Part shown: positions 53,174-62,663 of the stretch, piece by piece
Layout of the letters: every line of letters starts with the position of its first letter
Numbering within the stretch: the stretch's first letter is position 1
DNA from: Mesorhizobium sp. WSM4311
GTDB taxonomy: Bacteria > Pseudomonadota > Alphaproteobacteria > Rhizobiales > Rhizobiaceae
Direction of reading: 5' to 3'
DNA: 64,000 nucleotides
Assembly (NCBI RefSeq): GCF_002295115.1
Contig: NZ_NSFV01000002.1
Location: 620,001 to 684,000 of the forward strand
The notes under the pieces: generated by a model
Told to the model about the DNA's origin: nothing
The model's input: only the letters and a program-made list of their open reading frames with translations
Databases searched by the model: none
Program-made: the position numbers and the translations under genes

Positions 53174-53653
53174 ATGAATCAAGTCAGAAAAGCCGATCCC
53201 AACAACAAGACCGTTGCGGAAAACCGCAAGGCACGGTTTTCCTATGAGGTGCTCGACACGATCGAGGCCGGCTTGGTCCTGACCGGCACCGAGGTCAAGT
53301 CCCTGCGCCAGGGCCAGGCCAATATCCAGGACAGCTATGCCTCGGTCGAAGGCGGCGAGATCTGGCTGATCAATTCCTATCTGCCCGAATATCTGCAGGC
53401 CAACCGCTTCAACCACGAGCCCAGGCGGCGGCGCAAACTCCTGCTCAACAAGCGCGAGATGGCCAAGCTGTCGCAGAGCGTCGACCGCGAAGGCATGACG
53501 CTGGTGCCGCTGAAAATCTATTTCAACGACCAGGGCCGCGCCAAGCTGCTGCTCGCCGTCGGCCGCGGCAAGAAATTGCACGACAAGCGCGAGACCGAGA
53601 AACAGCGCGACTGGTCGCGTGAGAAGGGCCGGCTCTTGAAGGAGCGTGGGTGA
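53174..53653 (+). CDS. smpB: SsrA-binding protein SmpB
   Basis: The 159-residue RNA-binding protein is recognised by [37 protein letters not shown] and the basic C-terminal tail ([20 protein letters not shown]), which enters the mRNA channel. It delivers tmRNA to stalled ribosomes. It follows dapA closely and is probably co-transcribed with it, an order common in alphaproteobacteria. Confidence 0.97.
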   Translation: MNQVRKADPNNKTVAENRKARFSYEVLDTIEAGLVLTGTEVKSLRQGQANIQDSYASVEGGEIWLINSYLPEYLQANRFNHEPRRRRKLLLNKREMAKLSQSVDREGMTLVPLKIYFNDQGRAKLLLAVGRGKKLHDKRETEKQRDWSREKGRLLKERG

Positions 53654-53739
53654 GAGACATCAGGCGGTAGCCCTCGAAAAGCCAGTTTGGCTTCCAAATT
53701 TCGGGCAAGCGCAATCGGCAGATACCAGAGGGGATCGCT

Positions 53740-54450
53740 TTGAAGAACCGGATCATCCTCTGGGGATTGATGAGCCTGGCGTTTGCAGCGATGGCGGTGG
53801 CCGGCGGCTTCTTCTACTTCCACACCTATTCTCCCGACCGTAGCAAATATCCGGTCAGAGGCATCGACGTCTCGCATCATCAAGGCCAGATCGACTGGCG
53901 GCGCGTTGCCGCCGACGATGTCGCCTTCGCCGTCATCAAGGCGACCGAGGGCGGCGATCATGTCGATCGTGCTTTTGCCACCAATCTACGTGAGGCCCGC
54001 GCGGCCGGCCTTGCCGTAGGCGCCTATCATTTCTTCACCTTCTGCCGGCCCGGCGCCGACCAGGCGAAGAATTTCATCTCGGTGGTACCGCACGATCAGC
54101 CCTTGCTGCCGCCGGTCGTCGATGTCGAGTTCGGCGGCAACTGTCCGCAGCGCCCATCGCCCGAGCAACTGAATGCTGAACTCCAGGCTTTCCTCGGACC
54201 TGTCGAGCAGGCATTCGGCAAGACGGCGATCGTCTATCTGACCGATGAGGCCGAGGCTGCCTATGCCGGGCAGATCGCCGCTCGCCCGCTCTGGCTTCGC
54301 TCGCTGCTGGTGGAACCTGACCGCCACGACTGGATCTACTGGCAGTACCACAATCGCGGGCGCATAGACGGTATCGAGGGTGACGTCGACCTGAACGTTC
54401 TGCAGGGCGGGCCGGAGAAATTGGCGGCGCTGCTTGCGCCGGCGCATTGA
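53740..54450 (+). CDS. Glycoside hydrolase family 25 lysozyme
   Basis: The 236-residue protein has an N-terminal membrane or signal segment (ILWGLMSLAFAAMAVAGGFF), then a GH25 domain: RGIDVSHHQGQIDW with catalytic Asp, FAVIKATEGGDHVD, and PPVVDVEFGGNC with the Asp/Glu pair, ending with IYWQYHNRGRIDGIEGDVD. It should cut the peptidoglycan glycan chain. The start is TTG 53740, seven bases after GAGGGG. Whether the N-terminal helix is cleaved is unclear. Confidence 0.88.
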   Translation: MKNRIILWGLMSLAFAAMAVAGGFFYFHTYSPDRSKYPVRGIDVSHHQGQIDWRRVAADDVAFAVIKATEGGDHVDRAFATNLREARAAGLAVGAYHFFTFCRPGADQAKNFISVVPHDQPLLPPVVDVEFGGNCPQRPSPEQLNAELQAFLGPVEQAFGKTAIVYLTDEAEAAYAGQIAARPLWLRSLLVEPDRHDWIYWQYHNRGRIDGIEGDVDLNVLQGGPEKLAALLAPAH

Positions 54451-54459
54451 GGAGTGAAT

Positions 54460-55116
54460 CTATATCTTCAGGAACGCCGCGATCTCGCTGAAAACGCTGA
54501 CGAACATCGCCTCGGTCAGCACGCCCGTATTGGTGTTGTAGCGTGAGCAGTGATAGCTGGAAAACAGCGTGATGCCAGCGGCCGGCAACTGCCCGCCATG
54601 CCTGAATGGATAGGCGGCGACGCGCTCGCCGAGCGCCCGCACGGTCGACTGGTGCGCGATCGATCCGAGCGCCAGCACCGCGCGTAGCTTGGGAAAGCGT
54701 GCAATCGTCGGCACCAGGAAGCTGCGGCAGGTCGAGATTTCGGCGCCGACAGGCTTGTTCTCCGGCGGCACGCAGCGCACGGCATTGGTGATCGCCGTGC
54801 CGACAAGCTCCAGCCCGTCATCGGGCCGCGCCTTGAACTCACCGCGTGCAAAGCCGTGCGCGATCAGCGTCGAGTAGAGCAGGTCGCCGGCATAGTCGCC
54901 GGTGAAGGGGCGGCCGGTGCGGTTGGCGCCGCGCAGACCAGGCGCCAGCCCGACGATCAGAAGTTGGACGGTGTCCTCACCCTGCGGCGGCAGGAAGGTC
55001 GGCACCGGCGCGTTGAACCATGACGGCTCGCGTTGCCGCCACTCGGCGATGAAGTCATGCAGCCGCGGGCAGAGCGGGCAGTCGCGGCTGGGTTCGGAAG
55101 CGGCGAGGGCGGTCAA
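54460..55116 (-). CDS. Uracil-DNA glycosylase, family 5 (UdgB) type
   Basis: This 218-residue enzyme has VGLAPGLRGANRTGRPFTGD as motif I and SSYHCSRYNTNTG as the C-terminal motif of family 5. Four cluster-ligand Cys are present: DCPLCPRL (13 and 16), RCVPPENKP and STCRSFLV. Family-5 enzymes remove uracil, hypoxanthine and other deaminated bases. It starts 11 bases after the NYN gene stop. Compare the family-4 gene at 28311-29186, which lacks two of the Cys. Confidence 0.92.
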   Translation of the reverse strand: MTALAASEPSRDCPLCPRLHDFIAEWRQREPSWFNAPVPTFLPPQGEDTVQLLIVGLAPGLRGANRTGRPFTGDYAGDLLYSTLIAHGFARGEFKARPDDGLELVGTAITNAVRCVPPENKPVGAEISTCRSFLVPTIARFPKLRAVLALGSIAHQSTVRALGERVAAYPFRHGGQLPAAGITLFSSYHCSRYNTNTGVLTEAMFVSVFSEIAAFLKI

Positions 55117-55127
55117 GGTGCCCGGCC

Positions 55128-55709
55128 TCAGTAGTCGTCCTCATCGACTTCCGCCGGTTCGGGCCGGCGCACGGGCCGCTCGGAAGGATCGCGGCCGACT
55201 TCGTTCTTCAGCGTCGTCAGGTCGATGAAATGGTCGGCCTGGCGGCGCAGATCATCCGAGATCATCGGCGGTTGCGAGGCCATGGTCGAGACGATCGACA
55301 CCTTGCGGCCGCGCCGCTGCAGCGCCTCGACCAGCGTGCGGAAGTCGCCGTCGCCGGAGAAAATGACATAGTGGTCGACGACATCGGCGAGCTCCAGCGC
55401 ATCGACCGTCAGTTCGATGTCCATATTGCCCTTGATCTTGCGGCGGCCGGTCGAGTCGGTGAACTCCTTGGCCGGCTTGGTCACCACCTTGAAGCCGTTA
55501 TAATCGAGCCAGTCGATCAGCGGGCGGATCGAGGAGTATTCCTGATCCTCGACCAGCGCCGTGTAATAATAGGCGCGCAAGAGATAGCCGCGCTTCTGGA
55601 AACTCGACAACAGCTTGCGATAGTCGATGTCGAAGCCGAGCGCCCGCGACGTAGCGTAGAGATTGGCACCGTCGATGAACAAGGCGATTTTTTCACGTGG
55701 GTCGAACAT
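55128..55709 (-). CDS. NYN-domain (LabA/DUF88-like) protein
   Basis: The 193-residue protein has a PIN-like NYN fold: FIDGANLYATSRALGFDIDY, KIKGNMDIELTVDALEL and FSGDGDFRTLVEALQRRG carry the metal-binding Asp residues. NYN domains are predicted RNases, often in RNA turnover. A polar acidic/basic tail (RPVRRPEPAEVDEDDY) follows. Transcription probably continues into the family-5 glycosylase gene, since only 11 bases separate them. Confidence 0.88.
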   Translation of the reverse strand: MFDPREKIALFIDGANLYATSRALGFDIDYRKLLSSFQKRGYLLRAYYYTALVEDQEYSSIRPLIDWLDYNGFKVVTKPAKEFTDSTGRRKIKGNMDIELTVDALELADVVDHYVIFSGDGDFRTLVEALQRRGRKVSIVSTMASQPPMISDDLRRQADHFIDLTTLKNEVGRDPSERPVRRPEPAEVDEDDY

Positions 55710-56028
55710 GGAAAATATTCCTTTTCGAAAAATGCGGCCGTCTAAACGAAATGCGGTAGCGACTATCGGTCGGGCTCATAATAAACCGGCTGACCTTGTC
55801 CATCCGAGATAACGCCAGTTTGGTGGCAATCCAAGGCGTGATGGGGCAATGCAAGCAATTGTGATCGCGGCGTCGAGCGAACGACGCGGGCGGTTTGCCA
55901 AATCCGGTGTTTAGGCAGGGATTGGGCGCCAACAGTCCCGCCAATGCCATGATGCTTGTATTTTGGCGGCGTTCGGGTTATGGACCGCGCCTGTTTTCCA
56001 TCAAATCCAGGCATGAAAGGGGCAGTCC
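55710..56028. other. 319-base divergent intergenic region
   Basis: No gene is seen between the NYN gene (minus) and rpoZ (plus). It presumably holds both promoters; a segment around 55720-55800 is AT-richer. I cannot place -35/-10 boxes with confidence. Confidence 0.4.
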
Positions 56029-56430
56029 ATGGCCCGCGTAACCGTTGAAGATTGCATCGACAAGGTCGACAACCGCTTCGAGCTGGTGCTTTTGGCCGGC
56101 CATCGTGCTCGCCAGATCAGCCAGGGCGCGCAGATCACCGTTCCTCGCGACAACGACAAGAACCCGGTCATTGCCTTGCGCGAGATCGCCGACGAGACAC
56201 TGTCGCCCGACGACCTCAAGGAAGATCTGATCCATTCGCTGCAGAAGCATGTCGAGGTCGACGAGCCCGAGGCCGATGGCGAGGTGATCGCCGACCAGAC
56301 CGGCGGCGCTGTCGCGGCCACCGAAACCGACGAAGCCGAGGACAACATCACCTTCGATCGCATGACCGAGGAAGACCTGCTGGCCGGCATCGAAGGTCTG
56401 GTACCGCCGGAAAAGAGCGACGACTACTAA
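56029..56430 (+). CDS. rpoZ: RNA polymerase omega subunit
   Basis: The 133-residue subunit starts [20 protein letters not shown], with the conserved [20 protein letters not shown] and [10 protein letters not shown] motifs, followed by an acidic C-terminal tail (about 55 residues) typical of alphaproteobacteria. It helps assemble RNA polymerase and mediates ppGpp binding at one site. It stands directly before rsh, which makes ppGpp, a functional link seen in many proteobacteria. AAAGGGG lies about six bases before the ATG. Confidence 0.96.
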   Translation: MARVTVEDCIDKVDNRFELVLLAGHRARQISQGAQITVPRDNDKNPVIALREIADETLSPDDLKEDLIHSLQKHVEVDEPEADGEVIADQTGGAVAATETDEAEDNITFDRMTEEDLLAGIEGLVPPEKSDDY

Positions 56431-56558
56431 GAGAGTTTTCTGGACCTGCCCGGAACACGTTTCCGGCACTTCCGTCCCGGCAGTTTCGTGGCTATCTATG
56501 ACATGCGCCGTACAGCAGTGCGGCGCATGATTCATTTCATCGCTGAGAGATTCCGCCC

Positions 56559-58787
56559 ATGATGCGTCAGTATGAGCTTGTCGAGCGCGTCCAGCGCTAC
56601 AAGCCTGACGTCAACGAGGCGTTGCTCAACAAGGCCTATGTCTATGCCATGCAGAAGCATGGCCACCAGAAGCGCGCTTCCGGCGATCCCTATTTCTCGC
56701 ATCCGCTCGAAGTCGCCGCCATCCTCACCGAAATGCACATGGACGAGGCGACGATCGCCGTCGCTTTGCTGCACGACACGATCGAGGACACCACGGCGAC
56801 GCGGGCCGAGATCGACGATCTGTTCGGCCCCGAAATGGGCAAGCTGGTCGAGGGCCTGACCAAGCTGAAGAAGCTTGATCTCGTTTCCAAGAAGGCAGAG
56901 CAGGCGGAGAACCTGCGCAAGCTGCTGCTGGCGATCTCGGAAGACGTCCGCGTGCTGCTGGTCAAGCTCGCCGACCGGCTGCACAACATGCGCACCCTCG
57001 ACCACGTGCCGGAAGCCAAGCGCCTGCGCATCGCCGAGGAGACGATGGACATCTATGCGCCGCTGGCCGGGCGCATGGGCATGCAAGGCATGCGCGAGGA
57101 ACTGGAGGAGATCGCCTTCCGCTACATCAATCCGGAAGCCTACCGTGCCGTCACCGCGCGGCTCGCCGAGATCTTCGAGCGCAACAAGGGCGTGCTGACC
57201 GATATTGAAAAGGCGCTGTCGGCGCTGTTTGAAAAGCATGCCATCAACGCCGGCGTGAAGAGCCGCCAGAAGAAGCCCTGGTCGGTGTTCCGCAAGATGG
57301 AAGCCAAGGCGCTGTCCTTCGAGCAGCTGTCCGACATTTTCGGCTTCCGCGTCGTCGTCGATACGGTCGAGGACTGCTACCGCGCGCTCGGTGCCATCCA
57401 TACCACATGGTCGATGGTGCCCGGCCGCTTCAAGGACTACATCTCGACGCCGAAGCAGAACGACTACCGCTCGATCCACACCACCATCGTCGGCCCCTCG
57501 CGCCAGCGCGTCGAGCTGCAGATCCGCACCCGCGAAATGAACAAGATCGCCGAATACGGCGTCGCGGCGCACTCGATCTACAAGGACACCGGCGGCAAGA
57601 CGAACGGCGCCGGCCATGCGATCTCGAAGGAGACCAATGCCTATGCCTGGCTGCGGCGCACCATCGAGCAGCTTGCGGAAGGTGACAATCCCGAGGACTT
57701 CCTCGAAAACACCAAGCTGGAACTGTTCCAGGACCAGGTGTTCTGCTTCACGCCCAAAGGCATGCTGATTGCCTTGCCGCGCGGCGCCACGCCCATCGAT
57801 TTCGCCTATGCGGTGCACACCGATGTCGGCGACACCTGCGTCGGCGCCAAGGTCAATGGCCGCATCATGCCGCTGATGACGGAACTGAAGAATGGCGACG
57901 AGGTCGAGATCATCCGCTCCAAGGCGCAGGTGCCGCCGGCGGCGTGGGAATCGGTCGTCGTCACCGGCAAGGCGCGCGCCGCCATCCGCCGGGCCACCAA
58001 GAACGCCATCCGCAAGCAGTATTCCGGTCTCGGCGCGCGCATTCTCGAACGCGCCTTCGAACGGGCCGGCAAGAATTTCACCAAGGAAAGCCTGAAGCCG
58101 GTCCTGCACCGGCTGGCACGCAAGGACATCGAGGACGTGCTGGCGTCCGTCGGCCGTGGCGAACTGGCTTCCACCGACGTCATGAAGGCGGTCTTCCCCG
58201 ACTATAAGGACGAGCGTGTCACGCCGGCAGCGCCCAAGCAGCGCGAGGAGGGCTGGTCGAAGATCCGCAACGCCGCCGGCATGCTGTTCCAGATTCCGGG
58301 CCGGGCCGCGCGCAAGGACAAGGACCAGCCGCGCGACGGCGCCGTGCCGATCCGCGGCGTGCGCGGCGACCTGCCAGTGCGCTTCGCGCCGGAAGGCGCG
58401 GTGCCGGGCGATCGCATCGTTGGCATCGTCCAGCCGGGCACCGGCATCACCATCTATCCGATCCAGTCGCCGGCACTGCAGGCTTTCGATGACCAGCCCG
58501 AGCGCTGGATCGACGTGCGCTGGGACATTGACGAGCGCACCAAGGAGCGCTTCCCCGCGCGTGTCTCGGTCACCGCCATCAATGCGCCGGGCTCGCTCGC
58601 CGATATCGCCCAGGTCGTTGCGTCCAACGACGCCAACATCCATACGCTGTCGATGGTGCGCACCGCGCCCGACTTCACCGAAATGCTGATCGATCTAGAA
58701 GTCTGGGATCTGAAGCATCTCAACCGGCTGCTGTCGCAGCTCAAGGACAATTCGAGCGTCAGCGACGCACGGCGTGTGAATGGCTGA
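56559..58787 (+). CDS. rsh: Bifunctional (p)ppGpp synthetase/hydrolase Rsh
   Basis: The 742-residue protein has an HD hydrolase domain (HKRASGDPYFSHP-type opening, LLHDTIEDT at about residue 70), a synthetase domain (KDYISTPKQNDYRSIHTT near 290-310), a TGS domain (CFTPKGMLIALPRGATPIDF) and a C-terminal ACT domain (VTAINAPGSLADIAQVVASN). This is the long RelA/SpoT form. Intact HD motifs suggest that it both makes and degrades the alarmone. It is the single Rsh expected in rhizobia. Confidence 0.96.
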   Translation: MMRQYELVERVQRYKPDVNEALLNKAYVYAMQKHGHQKRASGDPYFSHPLEVAAILTEMHMDEATIAVALLHDTIEDTTATRAEIDDLFGPEMGKLVEGLTKLKKLDLVSKKAEQAENLRKLLLAISEDVRVLLVKLADRLHNMRTLDHVPEAKRLRIAEETMDIYAPLAGRMGMQGMREELEEIAFRYINPEAYRAVTARLAEIFERNKGVLTDIEKALSALFEKHAINAGVKSRQKKPWSVFRKMEAKALSFEQLSDIFGFRVVVDTVEDCYRALGAIHTTWSMVPGRFKDYISTPKQNDYRSIHTTIVGPSRQRVELQIRTREMNKIAEYGVAAHSIYKDTGGKTNGAGHAISKETNAYAWLRRTIEQLAEGDNPEDFLENTKLELFQDQVFCFTPKGMLIALPRGATPIDFAYAVHTDVGDTCVGAKVNGRIMPLMTELKNGDEVEIIRSKAQVPPAAWESVVVTGKARAAIRRATKNAIRKQYSGLGARILERAFERAGKNFTKESLKPVLHRLARKDIEDVLASVGRGELASTDVMKAVFPDYKDERVTPAAPKQREEGWSKIRNAAGMLFQIPGRAARKDKDQPRDGAVPIRGVRGDLPVRFAPEGAVPGDRIVGIVQPGTGITIYPIQSPALQAFDDQPERWIDVRWDIDERTKERFPARVSVTAINAPGSLADIAQVVASNDANIHTLSMVRTAPDFTEMLIDLEVWDLKHLNRLLSQLKDNSSVSDARRVNG

Positions 58788-58817
58788 CATGGCTGATCTA
58801 TCTGGGGGCAGGCGCAG

Positions 58818-59396
58818 ATGAAGACCGATGAAGTGCTGGGCATTTTCCGCGAGGCGGGTGCTGTTCTGGAGGGGCATTTCATCCTGACGTCGGGCCTGCG
58901 CAGTCCAGTCTTCCTGCAGAAGGCGCGGGTGTTCATGCATGCCGACAAGACCGAGCGGCTTTGCAAGGCGCTGGCCGAAAAGATCCGGACAGCGGTGCCA
59001 GGCAAGATCGACTATGTCGTCGGCCCGGCGATCGGCGGCCTGATCCCGGCCTACGAAACCTCGCGCCATCTCGGCGTGCCGGCGATCTGGGTCGAGCGGG
59101 AAGGGGGCGAGTTCCGCCTGCGCCGCTTCGAGATCGCCAGGGGCGCGCGCGTCGTCATCGTCGAGGACATCGTCACCACCGGCCTGTCGATCCGCGAAAC
59201 CATCGAGTGCCTGCGCGAGCTTGGCGCCGAGGTGGTGGCTGCCGCCTGCATCATCGACCGTTCAGCTGGCAAGACCCATGTCGGCGTGCCGTTGATCGCG
59301 CTCGCCGAATACGAGGTTCCGGCCTATCCGCCCGACCGGCTGCCGCCGGAGCTTGCGGCGATACCGGCGGTCAAGCCCGGCAGCCGCAATATCTGA
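58818..59396 (+). CDS. pyrE: Orotate phosphoribosyltransferase
   Basis: The 192-residue enzyme has the PRPP-binding signature [19 protein letters not shown] and the early [17 protein letters not shown] substrate region. It converts orotate and PRPP to OMP in pyrimidine synthesis. It starts 30 bases after rsh with GGGGGCAGG-type sequence before the ATG. Repeat copy 8 follows two bases after the stop. Confidence 0.95.
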   Translation: MKTDEVLGIFREAGAVLEGHFILTSGLRSPVFLQKARVFMHADKTERLCKALAEKIRTAVPGKIDYVVGPAIGGLIPAYETSRHLGVPAIWVEREGGEFRLRRFEIARGARVVIVEDIVTTGLSIRETIECLRELGAEVVAAACIIDRSAGKTHVGVPLIALAEYEVPAYPPDRLPPELAAIPAVKPGSRNI

Positions 59397-59398
59397 CG

Positions 59399-59446
59399 AT
59401 GCCTGTCGCCCAAAAGTGCGCGGCGGTTTTGGGAGTGACGACATGC
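59399..59446. repeat. Dispersed palindromic intergenic repeat, copy 8
   Basis: GCCTGTCG / CGACATGC ends (one mismatch) enclose CGCCCAAAAGTGCG and GCGGTTTTGGGAGTG. Its right end contains the ATG at 59443, a possible start of the next gene. It is the same family as copies 1 and 7. Confidence 0.78.
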
Positions 59447-59463
59447 GTGAAGGCAAATTCGAA

Positions 59464-59844
59464 ATGATCGTCGGGATCGATCATTTCGTGCTGACGGTGG
59501 CGTCGCTCGAAGCGACCTGCGCCTTTTACCAGCGCGTGCTGGGTTTCGAGCGCATCGACACGCCGGGCCGGCCGACGGCGCTGGCTTTTGGCGGCCAGAA
59601 GATCAATGTCCACGAGATCAGCCGCACCTTCGAGCCCAAGGCGAAGGCGCCGACGCCAGGGTCAGGCGATTTCTGCCTGATCACCGAACGACCGCTCGAC
59701 GAAATCCGCGCCCGTCTTGAAGCCAATGGCGTTGTGCTCGAACTGGGGCCGGTCGAACGCATCGGGGCGCGCGGTCCGATGATGTCTGTCTATTTCCGCG
59801 ATCCGGACGGCAATCTTGTCGAAGTCAGCCGGTACTTGCGGTGA
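59464..59844 (+). CDS. VOC-family (glyoxalase/dioxygenase fold) protein
   Basis: The 126-residue protein has paired beta-alpha-beta-beta-beta modules with IDHFVLTVASLEATCAFYQR and MMSVYFRDPDGNLVEVSRYL, carrying the metal-ligand positions His and Glu. The family includes glyoxalases, fosfomycin-resistance enzymes and dioxygenases; the substrate is unknown. ATG 59464 is preferred, with GAAGG upstream; ATG 59443 in the repeat would add seven residues. Confidence 0.85.
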   Translation: MIVGIDHFVLTVASLEATCAFYQRVLGFERIDTPGRPTALAFGGQKINVHEISRTFEPKAKAPTPGSGDFCLITERPLDEIRARLEANGVVLELGPVERIGARGPMMSVYFRDPDGNLVEVSRYLR

Positions 59845-60107
59845 TGTCTCAGGCATCCGGCTGCGACCATAGGCCGAAGCCATTCTCAAATTCGCCGCGA
59901 TTGTCAGGTGTTGAAGACGTGGACCTTACCAAAGATCATGGCGGCGCGGCCGCTGTACAGGTACCGTTCGGTTGTTGTCGGGCTTGCGGATCGCTATATC
60001 AAAGTCGCGATTGCCTTCGGGTGACCGTAAAGCGCAAGATGTGGCGGTTGAAGCCCGGCTGAAGATGGCCGGCACGCAAGCTGTAAAGTATCGGGAATAG
60101 GAAGAGA

Positions 60108-60707
60108 GTGCTTTTTCGTCGCCGCAAGCCTGATGGCCTTTTGGAGCGGGTGCGCACCTATCTGTGGCCGCGCCGGTCGTTCACGCGCTCGCTGCAGTAT
60201 TTCTCCAAGCGCATCCTGCGGCTGAAGGCCACGCCGCACGCGGTGGCAGCCGGTGTGGCGGCTGGTGTCTTCGCTTCGTTCTTTCCCGTGGGCTTCCATT
60301 TCATCATTGCCGCCGTTCTGTGTTGGGTGATCGCCGGCAATCTGGTGGCGGCGGCACTCGGCGCTGTTTTCTTCGGCAATCCGCTGACTTTTCCCATTCT
60401 GTGGGGCGCATCCTGGGAAACCGGCAAGCTCATCCTGCACGATCGCCTGCCGGCGCATGGTCCGCCGGCGCATCTGGGCGAGATGCTGCACACGCTTTCC
60501 TTCGCGAAACTATGGCATCCCGTGCTGGAACCCATGCTGATCGGCGCGGTGCCGCTCGGGCTGGTGTTTGGCCTCCTGTTCTACGGCGTCACGCGCTGGG
60601 GCATGAATGTCTTTCGCGAGCAGAGGCGCAAGCGGCTGGCCGAGCGCGCAAGCCGCCGCGAGCAACCGCCTCATCCCGGAGCAAGCATCGGTTCCGCTAC
60701 GCGATGA
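60108..60707 (+). CDS. DUF2062 membrane protein
   Basis: This 199-residue protein has a basic N-terminus, [20 protein letters not shown], and two or three membrane segments in the DUF2062 region ([38 protein letters not shown]), with a last helix near 155-175 and a basic tail. Its role is unknown. The start is GTG 60108, with GGAAGAG just upstream. The stop overlaps the acpS ATG, so the two are coupled. The 263 bases before it hold no recognised gene. Confidence 0.82.
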   Translation: MLFRRRKPDGLLERVRTYLWPRRSFTRSLQYFSKRILRLKATPHAVAAGVAAGVFASFFPVGFHFIIAAVLCWVIAGNLVAAALGAVFFGNPLTFPILWGASWETGKLILHDRLPAHGPPAHLGEMLHTLSFAKLWHPVLEPMLIGAVPLGLVFGLLFYGVTRWGMNVFREQRRKRLAERASRREQPPHPGASIGSATR

Positions 60708-61117
60708 TCATCGGCATCGGCAGCGATCTGATCGATATCAGGCGCATTGAGAAATCGCTGGAGCGTCACGGTCGGCGTTTCATCGAGAGAATCTACACCG
60801 AGGTCGAACAGGCGCGTTCGGAGAACCGCCGTGCCCGCGCCGCTTCCTACGCCAAGCGCTTCGCCGCCAAGGAGGCCTGCGCCAAGGCCCTCGGCACGGG
60901 TCTGGCGCAAGGTGTGTTCTGGCGCGACATGGGCGTCGTCAACCTGCCCAGCGGCGCGCCGACCATGGCACTGACCGGCGGGGCGCTGGCACGGCTCGAA
61001 AAAATCCTGCCGCCGGCGCACAAGGCGGCGATCCACCTCACCATCACCGATGATTTCCCGCTCGCTCAAGCCTTTGTGATCATCGAGGCGCTGCCCGTCG
61101 AACAAGCGCCACATTGA
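60704..61117 (+). CDS. acpS: Holo-[acyl-carrier-protein] synthase
   Basis: The 137-residue enzyme has the N-terminal [20 protein letters not shown] with the Mg-binding Asp and the second motif [19 protein letters not shown] with the catalytic Glu. It transfers 4'-phosphopantetheine from CoA to acyl carrier protein. The start overlaps the DUF2062 stop (ATGA). It lies before lepB in the order acpS, lepB, rnc, era common in alphaproteobacteria. Confidence 0.95.
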   Translation: MIIGIGSDLIDIRRIEKSLERHGRRFIERIYTEVEQARSENRRARAASYAKRFAAKEACAKALGTGLAQGVFWRDMGVVNLPSGAPTMALTGGALARLEKILPPAHKAAIHLTITDDFPLAQAFVIIEALPVEQAPH

Positions 61118-61195
61118 TTGCATCTGACGGACCGGCATTGACGTTGCCCAGCGCGCGCCGAGACTCTATACATCCAACGCACAATCGAGGACGAC

Positions 61196-61945
61196 ATGAG
61201 CGTGGCTGAAAAATCCCAGAAGAAATCCGGCGGGCTTGGCGAAACCGTCAGCGTCATCGTCCAGGCGCTTTTGCTCGCGCTGGTCATCCGCACGCTGCTG
61301 TTTCAGCCCTTTTCGATCCCGTCGGGATCGATGCGGCCGACACTCCTGGAAGGCGACTATCTGTTCGTCACCAAATGGTCCTACGGCTATTCGCGCTATT
61401 CGCTGCCGTTCGGGCCCGATCTCTTCTCGGGCCGCATCTGGGGCTCCGAGCCCAAGCGCGGCGACGTTGTGGTGTTCAAGTTCCCGCCGGATCCGTCCGT
61501 CGACTACATCAAGCGCGTGGTCGGCCTGCCCGGCGACAAGATCCAGATGAAGAATGGCCAGCTGTTCATCAACGGCGTCGGCGTGCCGCGCGTGAAGACC
61601 GGCCAGATCGACAATCCCGATATCACTGAAATGCCTCAGCCGATCGACGTCTACCGGGAAACCCTGCCCAACGGCGTCAGCTACGACACGCTCGACCTCA
61701 ATCCGAATTCGATCGGCGACAACACGCGCGAATTCGACGTGCCGCCCGGTCACTATTTCATGATGGGCGACAACAGGGACAATTCCGCCGACAGCCGGTT
61801 CACCGTCGGCTACGTTCCGGCCGAAAACCTGGTTGGCCGCGCCAACCTTGTCTTCTTCTCGATCGCCGGCAAGGCCAGCCCTCTCGAAATCTGGAAATGG
61901 CCGTCGCTGATGCGCGTTTCGCGCCTGTTCCATTTCGTCAACTAG
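61196..61945 (+). CDS. lepB: Signal peptidase I
   Basis: This 249-residue inner-membrane protease has one N-terminal membrane helix (residues 17-36), catalytic Ser45 in IPSGSMRPTL, and the general base Lys in YIKRVVGLPGDK. The box with GHYFMMGDNRDNSADSR follows. It removes signal peptides from exported proteins. It lies 78 bases after acpS and six bases before rnc. Confidence 0.96.
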   Translation: MSVAEKSQKKSGGLGETVSVIVQALLLALVIRTLLFQPFSIPSGSMRPTLLEGDYLFVTKWSYGYSRYSLPFGPDLFSGRIWGSEPKRGDVVVFKFPPDPSVDYIKRVVGLPGDKIQMKNGQLFINGVGVPRVKTGQIDNPDITEMPQPIDVYRETLPNGVSYDTLDLNPNSIGDNTREFDVPPGHYFMMGDNRDNSADSRFTVGYVPAENLVGRANLVFFSIAGKASPLEIWKWPSLMRVSRLFHFVN

Positions 61946-61949
61946 GGTC

Positions 61950-62663
61950 ATGGCGGCAACAAAACGGTTGACCGCCGATGCGCTCGCGCAAGCGCTGGTG
62001 GAACGCACGGGCCATGCTTTTGCCGACCGCCAACGCTTGCAGCGCGCGCTGACCCACGCCAGCGCCCGCGGCGCCAATGCCGGCACCGATTACGAGCGTT
62101 TCGAATTTCTCGGCGACCGGGTTCTCGGCCTGGTCGTTGCCGATATGCTGCTGGCGGCGTTTCCTGACGCGGCGGAAGGCGAATTGTCGCTGCGGCTCAA
62201 TGCGCTGGTCAATGCCGAGGCGCTTTCCGAGATCGCCGAACATATCGGGCTGCCGGATCTGATCCGCGCCGGATCGGATGTGCGCGGGCTCGAGGGGCGC
62301 AAGCGCGTCAATCTGCGCGCCGATGCCTTGGAATCGCTGATCGCCGTGCTCTACCTCGACGGAGGGCTGGAGGCGGCACGCGCCTTCATTCACAAATACT
62401 GGCAGCCGCGTTCGCAGGCTTCCGGTGCGGCGCGCCGCGACGCCAAGACCGAATTGCAGGAATGGGCGCATCAGGCGGCAAGTGCGGTTCCCGCCTACCA
62501 GATCGACAGCCGCGAGGGGCCGGACCACGATCCATTGTTCACCGTCAGCGTCAGGGTCGGTGCATTTCAACCGGCGACCGGCAGTGGCCGTTCCAAACGT
62601 GAAGCGGAGCAGGCAGCCGCGGCTGCCCTTCTGCTGCGCGAAGGTGTATGGAACGCGGCATGA
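61950..62663 (+). CDS. rnc: Ribonuclease III
   Basis: The 237-residue enzyme has the catalytic signature YERFEFLGDRVLGLVVADML near residue 48, a second acidic site (NLRADALESLIAVLYLDGG), and a C-terminal double-stranded RNA-binding domain (TELQEWAHQAA to KREAEQAAAAALL). It processes rRNA precursors and other duplex RNAs. Its stop overlaps the era start at 62660 (ATGA). Confidence 0.96.
   Translation: MAATKRLTADALAQALVERTGHAFADRQRLQRALTHASARGANAGTDYERFEFLGDRVLGLVVADMLLAAFPDAAEGELSLRLNALVNAEALSEIAEHIGLPDLIRAGSDVRGLEGRKRVNLRADALESLIAVLYLDGGLEAARAFIHKYWQPRSQASGAARRDAKTELQEWAHQAASAVPAYQIDSREGPDHDPLFTVSVRVGAFQPATGSGRSKREAEQAAAAALLLREGVWNAA

Noticed and set aside
56532-58643. 703-codon minus-strand frame opposite rsh
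   Set aside because: It is fully antisense to rsh. Composition is Arg/Asp/Leu/Val-rich without motifs, typical of a shadow frame.
6692-59446. CRISPR array made of the recurring palindromes
   Set aside because: The copies are thousands of bases apart with genes between them, differ in sequence, and no cas gene is present.
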